From Arthrobacter sp. 31Y (lineage in GTDB: Bacteria; Actinomycetota; Actinomycetes; Actinomycetales; Micrococcaceae), in assembly GCF_000526335.1 (NCBI RefSeq), contig NZ_JAFW01000001.1:2542001-2606000 (forward strand): a stretch of DNA of 64,000 nt, written 5' to 3'. The first letter of the stretch is position 1; each line of letters starts with the position of its first letter. Positions 31,376-44,960 of the stretch are shown in pieces. Made by a program: the position numbers and the translations under genes. The notes under the pieces are model-generated. The model was not told where the DNA came from, did no database searches, and worked only from the letters and a program-made list of their open reading frames with translations.

Positions 31376-33943
31376 TCAGCGAGTCCCGTGGATTTGACTC
31401 AAGATTGACGGGTCGGTGACCTTGTGGTCGTTCATGAGCATGAACGCTTTGGACAGGATTGTTGCCAGTCTTCCAGCCTTCTCCTCGAAGGGGAGAAAGA
31501 TGCGCTCAGAGGGGGATCTTGGTGCCTGGACGATGCAAAGGTAGGAGTCATCCGGGTCCATCAGAATGTTTCCCGATCCGAGGTGGATCTTGTAGGTGCG
31601 ATGCGTACCCCGCACGATGAGGTGGCGGTCCGTCAGTTGGCAGCACTCAGACAAAATCGTGCGGGGAAGGATTTCGCTTAGATATTCATGTCTTGTCTGT
31701 GCCGTTTCCGAGAGTTCCTCTGTGTGCGTTCCGCCCCAGTAGTCTCTGACGAGGCCGTTCGGGTGGTCTGCCCAGTCTGGGTCCGGTCCAATTGCAGCCA
31801 CTGAGGTAAAGAGGTCTACGTCGCGCATGGCTTCGCTAAACACGGCCCGAGGTACTTCATCAAGGGCTATTGACTCCCAAGTGTCCCGCGCAACGCGCCG
31901 CTCGAACCACACCCGGTTGGTTGAACATAGCGTTGCGCGCTCTGTCTCTAGCTCGAGAAGTTCGATGCTGAAGGCTGCTCTCAGCTGCTCGTCAGGAAAT
32001 TCTGCGTACAGCTGGGTGTCCTGGCCGCCGTCCCAAGGACCCAATTGGGTGCCATGCCACTCGCGGTTCTTCGCAATCGCCTGCGCACGAGCATAGTCAA
32101 GAACGTGCGCGGCGTACCGGTTGGAGTAGTGTCCAGTCTCCTGCTCGGCTGGAGTCAGTAGATAGAGTTCCCGGTATACCTGCCTGAACGGTTGCCTCAA
32201 CCGGTGCTGCAGTTGGTGTGAGCGCCAGGAACGAACTTCACTGACGCTCCGTGCCCACGGTTTCCAGAGAACTACGGTCGCGTCGCCGTGGATGCTGTGT
32301 GCTGCGCCTTGGAGTCCCACCAATTCCCAACCGCTGTCCTCATTAGTGCGCCGAGGGTACCCGGAAAACTCTCCTTCCCCTACAGTGATCGTCCACAGCA
32401 GGTCGCTGGCAATACTTCTGACTACGGGGTGTTCCAAATAGCGCGTCCGGAAATTGTCGCCGGTCCACGCCCGATCGGAAGCCATAAGCCGTTCGAGCCG
32501 GCGACGCTGGATGGCCAGTGCCTTCTTGGCTTCACTCGTGGCGAGTTTTACAGTGGACAACTTAGGAGAGTTCTTTAGCTGAGCCGGCATCGCCCCCGAT
32601 TCTCCCTCCGCCGTGAACCATTCCACTTTGACGGCAGACGCTCCCTGTCCGTTGGTCAGGGAAATCTTTGCCACATACCCTTCGATTTCGAAGGTTTTGG
32701 CTCCCGCCGCGTCCAGTCCTAGATCGGGAACAGCTGTTTCCAACAGCTCGGAGGGGGAGATGCCTCTTGCTGCGGACAGTTGGTCGATGACGTTGACCAG
32801 GCGTTTGTGCAGGTGCTTGTTCTTGACCACGTCCCGGATATGCGTGAGTGCTCCGACGACTTCAGTTGTGGCGGTCTCGTGGCTCTTGGCGATTTCCAGG
32901 AGCGCCTCCACGCCGGCATTAGCCCCTATTGCGGACCGGCAAACTCCGTTCTTGCCGTTGTGACCGGCGCCTAGATAGGCGGCCGCATCACGGATGAGCT
33001 GAATGTGTGCCGGAGCATCGTGCTGGAGCGCGAGGAGCCAGAGGGCGGCGCGCAAGACCGATCCCAAGTGCGGACTAACACATGAAATCTCGCCTAAGTC
33101 TGCCGTGGGCCTGCGCTCAGCAGCCAGACCGAGTAGAGCCTGAGCAGCCCCCAATGCTACCGGCTGCTCCGCGATCCGCAGATCCGCTGCGCGCTTCCAC
33201 TTGGCCGTGGGCTTCGGACCGGTCAGCTCGCTCATGAAGAGTAATAGCCGTGCGGCCTGGTGTTCCGGCATAACCGACCTCACTGCATTGCGTACTGAGG
33301 GGCCGAAGTCGTCGTCATCAGCGATGTACTGCAAAGGTATGCGGCCGTCTACCTCGCTATCGCTGAGCAGCAATTCGTCAAATTCGCGAATCTTTGGATG
33401 CAACCCCGGCCCATCCCGAAAATCAGTGAGCAGCATGGCTTCCAATCGGCGGGTCGCCGCCGGAACTTTGAGTCGATCAGCGGGTTTTAGGGCCAGGATT
33501 GGCTCGTAAAACGCACTGCGCCATGAAGGATAGATGTACCGGGAGTAGGGCACGTGGGAAAGCATCCAATCGAGCTCCTGGGCGCACCAGTCCAATGGAG
33601 GCAGTGCCGAAAAGATGTTGAGTGCCTGCTCGATCGGTGGCAGCATGTGCACACGGTCAGCCGGGATGCCGAAAGGCTCGTAATACCTATCGGCGATCCC
33701 GTACCTGTGTTCGTGCACGTGGTCGAAGGTAAACGCAAATGCTCCCTTCTGCCCATCCGGGTCGAGATCCTCAAGGTACCTGGCAAACTGCTTCCGGTAC
33801 TTTTCCAGGCCCTTCCCATCACTTGCCCAAGTGAAATGTGGAGTCATGAAGAAACTAAGGAGCTTGTGGCGTTGCTCATCAGCCAAGGCGCGCAGGCTTT
33901 CGGGCATCGCGAGGCCTCCCTCTGAGCCGACCAAATTGCTCAT
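31376..33943 (-). CDS. DUF4132 domain-containing protein (with DUF7737-like C-terminus)
   Basis: 855 aa from ATG 33943, or 843 aa from ATG 33907, which has a much better GAGGGAGG ribosome site 7 bp upstream. Residues 1-460 are helical and HEAT-like, with no clear motif. About 470-640 carry the DUF4132 pattern (QRRRLERLMASDRAWTGDNF, then EHPVVRSIASDLLW). The last 90 residues contain YKIHLGSGNILMDPDDSYLC, the DUF7737-like module. This family includes MolR-type proteins; biochemical activity is unknown. The WGR domain of some relatives is absent. The upstream gene overlaps by 4 bp. The pair sits alone between two rRNA operons. Confidence 0.8.
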   Translation of the reverse strand: MSNLVGSEGGLAMPESLRALADEQRHKLLSFFMTPHFTWASDGKGLEKYRKQFARYLEDLDPDGQKGAFAFTFDHVHEHRYGIADRYYEPFGIPADRVHMLPPIEQALNIFSALPPLDWCAQELDWMLSHVPYSRYIYPSWRSAFYEPILALKPADRLKVPAATRRLEAMLLTDFRDGPGLHPKIREFDELLLSDSEVDGRIPLQYIADDDDFGPSVRNAVRSVMPEHQAARLLLFMSELTGPKPTAKWKRAADLRIAEQPVALGAAQALLGLAAERRPTADLGEISCVSPHLGSVLRAALWLLALQHDAPAHIQLIRDAAAYLGAGHNGKNGVCRSAIGANAGVEALLEIAKSHETATTEVVGALTHIRDVVKNKHLHKRLVNVIDQLSAARGISPSELLETAVPDLGLDAAGAKTFEIEGYVAKISLTNGQGASAVKVEWFTAEGESGAMPAQLKNSPKLSTVKLATSEAKKALAIQRRRLERLMASDRAWTGDNFRTRYLEHPVVRSIASDLLWTITVGEGEFSGYPRRTNEDSGWELVGLQGAAHSIHGDATVVLWKPWARSVSEVRSWRSHQLQHRLRQPFRQVYRELYLLTPAEQETGHYSNRYAAHVLDYARAQAIAKNREWHGTQLGPWDGGQDTQLYAEFPDEQLRAAFSIELLELETERATLCSTNRVWFERRVARDTWESIALDEVPRAVFSEAMRDVDLFTSVAAIGPDPDWADHPNGLVRDYWGGTHTEELSETAQTRHEYLSEILPRTILSECCQLTDRHLIVRGTHRTYKIHLGSGNILMDPDDSYLCIVQAPRSPSERIFLPFEEKAGRLATILSKAFMLMNDHKVTDPSILSQIHGTR

Positions 33944-34344
33944 CCTCCCACCAGCGGTACTAGCTTGATGAAGACTGCCTGGACGGCCGCGGGGACGTTG
34001 ACTTCGTCTGACAGGTTGCAGACCTGTCGGCCATCAACCATCACGAAGAACGAATTCCGTTCGAAGCCTCTAACTGCCGTGTCAGCGTGCTGCTCCCACT
34101 TCACGGGCTCGCGGTCTGGTGCCTGGTGCCCAAGTCCATTGAGCTCCCTTTCCTTGGCGGACGGCTCCACCAATCCAGGGGATTTACCAGCTCCGTTGGT
34201 GGCGTTGTAACGCGCGACTTCCTCGCGCACGCGCCAGCGGATTAGCTCTTCCACTGAGATGACATCCGGCAGCCCGGACAGCTCAAGCTGCTCCAAGGCT
34301 CCGGCACCGGGTACGCTTTCATCGCAGATTCGCAATGTCGCCAT
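33940..34344 (-). CDS. Putative ubiquitin/MoaD-like protein ending in Gly-Gly
   Basis: 134 aa. The N-terminal strand pair (MATLRICDE ... LEQLELSG) leads into a helix (VEELIRWRVREEVARYNA, about 31-48). A charged insert follows, then FFVMVDGRQVCNLSDEV and the final strand VFIKLVPLVGG. This layout and the exposed C-terminal Gly-Gly match beta-grasp proteins such as MoaD, ThiS and ubiquitin-like modifiers. The DUF4132 gene overlaps the stop by 4 bp. No E1-like enzyme, protease or rhodanese lies nearby in the window. The fold and any conjugation or sulfur-carrier role are my inference. Confidence 0.6.
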   Translation of the reverse strand: MATLRICDESVPGAGALEQLELSGLPDVISVEELIRWRVREEVARYNATNGAGKSPGLVEPSAKERELNGLGHQAPDREPVKWEQHADTAVRGFERNSFFVMVDGRQVCNLSDEVNVPAAVQAVFIKLVPLVGG

Positions 34345-34420
34345 GAGGGTCCCACCAATCGACTAAGTATTTTCCGCATCGTATAAGGCAGGTCCGACAG
34401 TCTGGAAACCGTGGGGGCAG

Positions 34421-34996
34421 TTACGCCTTCGCCGCTTTGGCGGCTGCCTTGGCCGCCTGCTTGTTGGCGCGTACTTTGACCAGGGAGTCCGGGTCCACGA
34501 TGTCGGCGACCGAGAGGTAAGAGCCTTCCTCGCCGTAATGGCCAGCGGCTTCCCGCCATCCGTCGGCCTGCAGCCCGCATTGTTTGCCCAGCAGTGCCAG
34601 GAAGATCTTTGCTTTCTGTTCGCCGAAGCCCGGCAATGCCTTCAGCCGGCTGAGTACTTCGGGGCCGTCGGGGCTCCCGCTGGTCCAAATGGCAGCTGCG
34701 TCCCCATCCCAGTCCCGGTGTACCGTCTCGGCGAGAGCCTGGACCCTTGCGGCCATGGAGCCAGGGAACCTATGGACGGCAGGGCGCTCCTTGAAGACTT
34801 CGACGAAGCCCGCCGGATCGTAGTCGGCGATCGTGCCGGGCTCCAGGGAACCCAGACGGGCCCGGATTTTCTCGGGGCCAGCAAATGCCGACTCCATAGT
34901 GACTTGTTGATCCAGCAACATTCCCGTCAACAACGCAAAGGCATCGTCACTGAGCAGCTGGTCCGCGGCGGCATCTCCTGTGATGTGCAGTTCCAT
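34421..34996 (-). CDS. HhH-GPD-type base-excision repair protein
   Basis: 191 aa from ATG 34996 (MELHITG), with GGGAGG 9 bp upstream; an ATG at 35005 is too close to it. Residues 20-50 contain TGMLLDQQVTMESAFAGP and about 135-155 contain the helix-hairpin-helix LKALPGFGEQKAKIFLALLG. Members are small glycosylase-like proteins; substrate not predictable. The C-terminus is a Lys/Ala-rich tail (AAKAAAKAAKA), likely DNA-contacting. It is upstream of the Gly-Gly protein on the same strand, 76 bp away, so co-transcription is possible. Confidence 0.82.
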   Translation of the reverse strand: MELHITGDAAADQLLSDDAFALLTGMLLDQQVTMESAFAGPEKIRARLGSLEPGTIADYDPAGFVEVFKERPAVHRFPGSMAARVQALAETVHRDWDGDAAAIWTSGSPDGPEVLSRLKALPGFGEQKAKIFLALLGKQCGLQADGWREAAGHYGEEGSYLSVADIVDPDSLVKVRANKQAAKAAAKAAKA

Positions 34997-35151
34997 GCGT
35001 CCCATCCTCCCACCACGCAGGAGCTCCGTCATTGGACGTCCAGCAGTCGATGAACCGCTGCGGAGTATCCGGCATGGCTCACTGTTAGCCCAGGGCGTTC
35101 GACGGCGGTGGTGGGGTTTTGGGGGTGTGTGGGGTTGGGTTGGGGGTGGAT
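34997..35151. other. Gene-free region upstream of rRNA operon 2 with quadruplex-type G runs
   Basis: No gene. 35113-35146 on the plus strand has five G runs (4, 5, 4, 3, 5 Gs) separated by short loops of 2-5 nt, a canonical G-quadruplex pattern that ends 5 bp before the -35 box. It shares TTCGACGGCGGTGG with operon 1. Confidence 0.65.
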
Positions 35152-35180
35152 TTGCGTTGGGGGTGTGGGGCGTGTATTGT
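35152..35180 (+). promoter_or_regulatory. Candidate promoter of rRNA operon 2
   Basis: -35 TTGCGT (35152-35157), 17-bp spacer, -10 TATTGT (35175-35180). It lies about 330 bp before the 16S gene. The leader contains the boxA-like TTGTTTGAGAACT at 35324-35336, identical to operon 1. The core boxes differ from those of operon 1. Confidence 0.5.
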
Positions 35181-35512
35181 TTTCTGAGTCGCCGGGTGCG
35201 AAACGGAAAGCCGGAAGGTGTGTACGGTTCGGTAGGCGGCCAAAAATAACTCTTCTTTTCCAATGGCCCTGTTGGGTGCGCTGCTTTGTGTGGTGTGCTG
35301 TGGGTGATGTTTTGGGGGGTCTGTTGTTTGAGAACTCAATAGTGTGCCAAGTTTGTTGATGCCGATTGTTTTATTGATTGGTTGAAATTATGGCCGGATT
35401 GTCGCGCACCCCCGTGTGTGGTGGTCTGGTTTTCAGCTGGTTTCGAATTTTGTGCAGCCGTGTTCGCCGTTATTTCCGGTGGGTGTGGTTGTGTCTGTTT
35501 GATTTTGTTTTA

Positions 35513-40729
<5,217 letters not shown>

Positions 40730-40883
40730 CCACACAACACACTGCACGCGTCCACTATGTGGTTCCCGAACAACAAATCCCTTGTTCCAGGAACCAACAC
40801 AACAAAATAACAACCAAGCACCACAGTTGTAACCCAAAGTCTTCCCACCCCACGGCCAAAACCGTACGGGGACGGGTAACAGA

Positions 40884-41000
40884 GTTACGGCGGTCATAGC
40901 GTGGGGGAAACGCCCGGTCCCATTCCGAACCCGGAAGCTAAGACCCACAGCGCCGATGGTACTGCACCCGGGAGGGTGTGGGAGAGTAGGACACCGCCGG
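40884..41000 (+). rRNA. rrf: 5S ribosomal RNA, operon 2
   Basis: 117 nt, identical to the operon 1 copy. The 23S-5S spacer is 2 bp shorter here, with a few substitutions, so divergence begins in the spacer and not in the genes. Confidence 0.95.
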
Positions 41001-41011
41001 ACATAAATTGA

Positions 41012-41048
41012 GAAGAGCCCCAGCCACTGGCTGGGGCTCTTCGTCTTT
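41012..41048 (+). terminator. Terminator of rRNA operon 2
   Basis: GAAGAGCCCCAGCC (41012-41025) pairs with GGCTGGGGCTCTTC (41029-41042), followed by GTCTTT. It is longer in the stem than the operon 1 terminator. Confidence 0.88.
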
Positions 41049-41151
41049 AACAACCAAGTTCGTCGCCAGCTTTGGGGGACGAGCTTCCCCGTGTATGCGG
41101 GAACAAGCCCGCCCCCTTAGAAAGCGAGGCCGACGATTTCACCGCCCGGGG

Positions 41152-42045
41152 CTACGGAGTGGGGCTACCGCCGTTGACGTTGAGCGTTTCGCCGATCACG
41201 TAGCTGGACTCCGGCGAGGCCAGGAAGACATACGCCGGAGCCAATTCCGCGGGCTGGCCGGCGCGGCCTAGGGGTGTGGACTGCCCGAACTCCGGCAGTT
41301 CTTCCTTGGGCTGGCCACTGCTGACCTGCAGGGGTGTCCAGATGGGACCGGGGGCTACGGCATTGACCCGTATGCCCTTGGGAGCGAGCTGCTGCGCGAG
41401 TCCCTTGGTGAAGTTGTTGATGCTCGCCTTGGTGGTGGCGTAGTCCACCAGTGTTGGCGACGGGTTATAGGCCTGGATGGACGTGGTGTTGATGATTGTG
41501 GACCCCGCAGGCAGGTGGGGGAGCGCTGCCTTGGTCAGCCAGAACATGGCGTACACGTTGGTCTTCTGCGTATGGTCGAACTGTTCATCCGTGATGTCGG
41601 TCAGGTTTTCCTGAGCCACTTGTTTCCCGGCGTTGTTGACCAGGATGTCCACTCCGCCGAGGACAGCAACGGCGGTATCCACCACTTCCTGGCACGTGGC
41701 AGAGTCCTTGAGGTCTCCCGGTACCTTTACGGCCTTGCGGCCGGCTGCTTCGATGAGGCCGGCAATCCGTGCTGCGTCTTCTTCCTCTTCGGGCAGGTAA
41801 GAGAGAACAACGTCTGCTCCCTCCCGAGCGAAGGCAATGGCCGTGGCAGCGCCGATACCTGAGTCCGCTCCGGTAATGATCGCCTTGCGGCCTTCCAGGC
41901 GTCCCGTCCCACGGTAGCTCTCTTCACCAAGGTCGGCTTTGGGCGTCAGTTCGGCGTCTAGGCCGGGCTCGGGCTGGTGCTGTATGGGTGGTGAGATCTG
42001 TTCGTAGGCGGTGACAGGGTTTCGGAATGTGTACTGATCAGTCAT
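41152..42045 (-). CDS. SDR family oxidoreductase (YghA-like, general-stress type)
   Basis: 297 aa. A 50-residue N-terminal extension (PPIQHQPEPGLDAELTPKAD) precedes the Rossmann domain, as in the YghA/Gs39 group. NAD(P) motif TGADSGIG is at about 59-66; NNAG, the catalytic Ser in TSIQAY, and YATTK follow. C-terminal VNGGSPTP is typical. Substrate unknown; relatives are stress-induced aldehyde or sugar dehydrogenases. AGGAGG lies just upstream of the ATG at 42045. Confidence 0.9.
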   Translation of the reverse strand: MTDQYTFRNPVTAYEQISPPIQHQPEPGLDAELTPKADLGEESYRGTGRLEGRKAIITGADSGIGAATAIAFAREGADVVLSYLPEEEEDAARIAGLIEAAGRKAVKVPGDLKDSATCQEVVDTAVAVLGGVDILVNNAGKQVAQENLTDITDEQFDHTQKTNVYAMFWLTKAALPHLPAGSTIINTTSIQAYNPSPTLVDYATTKASINNFTKGLAQQLAPKGIRVNAVAPGPIWTPLQVSSGQPKEELPEFGQSTPLGRAGQPAELAPAYVFLASPESSYVIGETLNVNGGSPTP

Positions 42046-42224
42046 GGTGGTCCTCCTGTTGCCGAGGTCTGGGACACGTAAGGCAGCTGCCGGGAAACTA
42101 GGCCGGTCAGCGCCCGCCCCCTCAAAAGATAAGGAGGCTTATGAATTACAGCCTAGAGGCGGGAGGAGCAATCTGCCAAGCGACGTCTGGTGCAGTAAAT
42201 ACGGCCCTAACGCTGCCGGCGATC

Positions 42225-43058
42225 CTAACCCGAGAAGAACTCTGACAACTCCGCGATCAGCTTGTCCGGCGCTTTGATGGGTCCGTCATGCCCGGACCCG
42301 GGGAGGATGGTGTAGCTGGATCCGGAAAGGATGTCGTGGATCTGGCCGCACGCAACACCGAAGTATGCGGGGCTCTTTTCGCCCACCACAATCAGCGTCT
42401 CCAGGGGCAGCTCAAGGAACGGTTCAGCAGGCATGTCCGCGGCGATGACGGCTTTGATTTCGCGGACACCGCAGGTCATTAGCTCCCGCATCTGTTTGCC
42501 CAGCGGCGTCCCGGCGGCAAGCTTGTTGGCCAGAGTCAACATGGACAAAGGCATCCGGGCGAAGGTGCCGCCGGTCTCCACTCCCTTGATAAGAATGGCG
42601 AGGGCGCGATCATAGTCTCCCGCCGCCGTCGCGCGTTCATAGTCCGGTGTCCAATCCGCCTTGACGCTGTGGTTGACCGAGACGGCGGGGTCGTACACAG
42701 CGAGGCGCTCCACAGGCAGCGTCCGGGCCGCATGCAGCGCAACGGCGCCGCCGAAGCTGTGCCCGAACACGTCGGTGCTGGAAGTGTGCTTCATGACATC
42801 GTCGAGGTCCCGAATGTCAGCTTCAAGCGTGTAATCCTCCGACTGCGGGGATGAGTCACCGCGTCCCCGCCTGTTGAAGGTGTGGACGGGACGGCCAAGG
42901 GCCTCGCTGAGTTTCTGAGCGAAGCGAGTGTAGTCAGTGGCCGTCACCATGGAGGCAGGAACGACGACGACGCCGGAGCCTGCCGCTGCCAGCTCACCGC
43001 CGGTAGTGAGTACTTCAAGGTGTCCGCCGTCGTGGGTCATGATGATGTCGCGCGTCAT
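42225..43058 (-). CDS. Alpha/beta hydrolase, paralogue 3 of a tandem set
   Basis: 277 aa. Nucleophile elbow GHSFGGAVAL (about 98-107) and terminal catalytic His in PGSGHDGPIK. N-terminal MTRDIIMTHDGGHLEVLTTG parallels the start of the other two genes, so the three are paralogues. RRGRGDSSPQ matches the oxyanion-side loop of the others. Soluble; substrate unknown. Last of three co-directional copies, 60 bp from the middle one. Confidence 0.88.
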   Translation of the reverse strand: MTRDIIMTHDGGHLEVLTTGGELAAAGSGVVVVPASMVTATDYTRFAQKLSEALGRPVHTFNRRGRGDSSPQSEDYTLEADIRDLDDVMKHTSSTDVFGHSFGGAVALHAARTLPVERLAVYDPAVSVNHSVKADWTPDYERATAAGDYDRALAILIKGVETGGTFARMPLSMLTLANKLAAGTPLGKQMRELMTCGVREIKAVIAADMPAEPFLELPLETLIVVGEKSPAYFGVACGQIHDILSGSSYTILPGSGHDGPIKAPDKLIAELSEFFSG

Positions 43059-43118
43059 GACTTGAGCCTAACCGAGCGACCTGACTGCGGGCATCATGCC
43101 GGACCCTATGTGGACAAC

Positions 43119-43973
43119 TCAGCTCTTGAAGTAGTCCGAAATGTCGGAGACCAGCTCATTGACCGCGGCTGGAACAGAGCCGTGAAACCCTTTGGGTGAG
43201 ACTTCGAGCGTGCTGCCCGGGACGGCTCTGTTCAGCCTGGCCGCAGCCACCTTGTAGAACTGCGGGCTCTTCTTGCCCACCATGAAGTGCGTGCTGGGAG
43301 GCAGCACGGAGAAATCCCGTGGGGTCTCGGACTCATCGAACGCTGCTTTGAGTTCGCCGACGCCGGTAGGCATGAGCTCACGGAAAAGCTTGTTGACTGT
43401 GGTTCGTGACACCACGGCCATGAGTCCGGCCAAAATGGGTTCAGGCACGCGGGCAAGGGCAGTACCCGCCTCCATGCCGCGCTTCATCTTGGCCATGGCC
43501 CTGTTGATGTCACCTGCATTGACGGACTCCTCGAATCCCTTGATCCACCCGGTATCCATGCTGCCGTCGATATTCACCGCGGCGTCGTAGACGGCCAGTC
43601 TGTCCGGCTGGTGGGAGCCCCCCGCGAACTCCTGTGCTGCGTTCAGAGCCACCGAACCGCCCAAGCTGTGCCCCAGGATGTTCCGGGCGCCGGTGGCATC
43701 CATAACCGTCCTGACGTCCGCAATCTCCGTGGCCATGGAGTAGTTGCTGGGTTGCTCGGTTGACTTGCCCCGGCCGCGGCGGTCGTACACATCCACGGCC
43801 CAACCGTCGCCTAGTCCCTTGGACAAGGCTATGGAGAAAGGACGGTAGATCAGTGCGGTCAGGAAGGCGCCTCCAATGAGTACCACGCGGCGTTCGCCGG
43901 GTGCGTCCTCGGTGCCGTAGCTGTACAAGGCGAGATTGCCGCCGTCGTGCGTTCTGATGTCCTGTTCCTTCAC
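43119..43973 (-). CDS. Alpha/beta hydrolase, paralogue 2 of a tandem set
   Basis: 284 aa. Elbow GHSLGGSVAL (about 100-109), RRGRGKSTEQ loop and terminal His in PKGFHGSVP. MKEQDIRTHDGGNLALYSYG resembles the start of the downstream paralogue. No signal peptide. It starts 9 bp after the stop of the first gene, so the two are one transcript. Confidence 0.88.
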   Translation of the reverse strand: MKEQDIRTHDGGNLALYSYGTEDAPGERRVVLIGGAFLTALIYRPFSIALSKGLGDGWAVDVYDRRGRGKSTEQPSNYSMATEIADVRTVMDATGARNILGHSLGGSVALNAAQEFAGGSHQPDRLAVYDAAVNIDGSMDTGWIKGFEESVNAGDINRAMAKMKRGMEAGTALARVPEPILAGLMAVVSRTTVNKLFRELMPTGVGELKAAFDESETPRDFSVLPPSTHFMVGKKSPQFYKVAAARLNRAVPGSTLEVSPKGFHGSVPAAVNELVSDISDYFKS

Positions 43974-43982
43974 CGGAACATC

Positions 43983-44885
43983 CTAGGGGGCACTGCTGGC
44001 TTCTTCCTCCACGACATTCCCCGACAGGAACCGGGCGATCCGGGAAGCGAGCCGCTTCCCGGGCCGGAGCGGACCTTCGTGGAACTGCAGCGGCACAACC
44101 GCGAAAGTGATCGCAGGCACGGCCCCGGCCAAAATCCTGCCGGTCTCTGCGAAATAGGACGGGCTCCAGCCACCGCTGAGCATCAGCGTGGGAGTGGAGA
44201 GCTTCACGAAGTCATGAAGGTGCGCGTCGGCGTCCAGAACTGCGCGCATTTCCGTGACCGCGGTAGGTAGCAGGGAACGCATCTCCAAGCCGAGCCGGGT
44301 CCGGGCCGAGAGGACACTGAGTGCACGCAGCGCACCCATGGGCAGGTAGGAAATCGGTCCGGCGGTCCCCAGCCCCTGCACCAGGTGGGCCCACGCATGA
44401 TCCAGCTGGCCGGAAGTGACAGCTTCCTCGAGCTCGGGCCGCCAGCGGCTGCTGAGGTTGCCGGAAAGCGACACGGCGGCGTCGTAGGTCACCAGCTTGT
44501 TGATCCTGGCCTGGCGGGCAGCTTGCAGTGCCACGAAGCCGCCATAACTGTGGGCCACCACATCCGTTGAGCCGCTCTGTTCCATGACCGTTAGAAGGTC
44601 CGCGATCTCGGTCCCCACGGAGTAGCCCTGCGGCTGTGGCGCAGAATGACCCCGGCCGCGCCGGTTATAGCTGTGCACTGGACGACCCAGCATGACGCCC
44701 AGCGTCCGCGCGAACGGCCAGTACAGGGAGTCAGTCACCAAAGTGCCATGCACCAGAACGACGCCGGTTGGTTCGGCAGGTGATTTCGAGCCCGGAATGG
44801 AAGCAGCGACTGAACCAGCCGGCCGGAAGGTGTGCACCTCAAGCTGTCCGCCGCCGTCGTCCGTTTCCACCGTCCACGTCTCCAC
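43983..44885 (-). CDS. Alpha/beta hydrolase, paralogue 1 of a tandem set
   Basis: 300 aa. Elbow AHSYGGFVAL (about 117-126), RRGRGHSAPQ loop and terminal His in PLQFHEGPL. It has an insert near residues 25-40 relative to the other two. First gene of the set, divergent from lysS with about 75 bp between starts. The function could be an esterase, lipase or haloperoxidase-like enzyme; the sequence does not decide. Confidence 0.88.
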   Translation of the reverse strand: METWTVETDDGGGQLEVHTFRPAGSVAASIPGSKSPAEPTGVVLVHGTLVTDSLYWPFARTLGVMLGRPVHSYNRRGRGHSAPQPQGYSVGTEIADLLTVMEQSGSTDVVAHSYGGFVALQAARQARINKLVTYDAAVSLSGNLSSRWRPELEEAVTSGQLDHAWAHLVQGLGTAGPISYLPMGALRALSVLSARTRLGLEMRSLLPTAVTEMRAVLDADAHLHDFVKLSTPTLMLSGGWSPSYFAETGRILAGAVPAITFAVVPLQFHEGPLRPGKRLASRIARFLSGNVVEEEASSAP

Positions 44886-44960
44886 AGCCCGAGTCTATGC
44901 GTTTCCCGGATCTGGACGTCCGGAAGTAAAGGTCCGTAATCACCGGTAAACTTAAGGACT

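Noticed and set aside
42141..42245. 34-codon plus-strand ORF preceded by AAGGAGG
   Set aside because: The Shine-Dalgarno is only 3 bp from the ATG, the ORF runs into the end of the hydrolase gene on the other strand, and the product resembles nothing. It was left out for lack of support.
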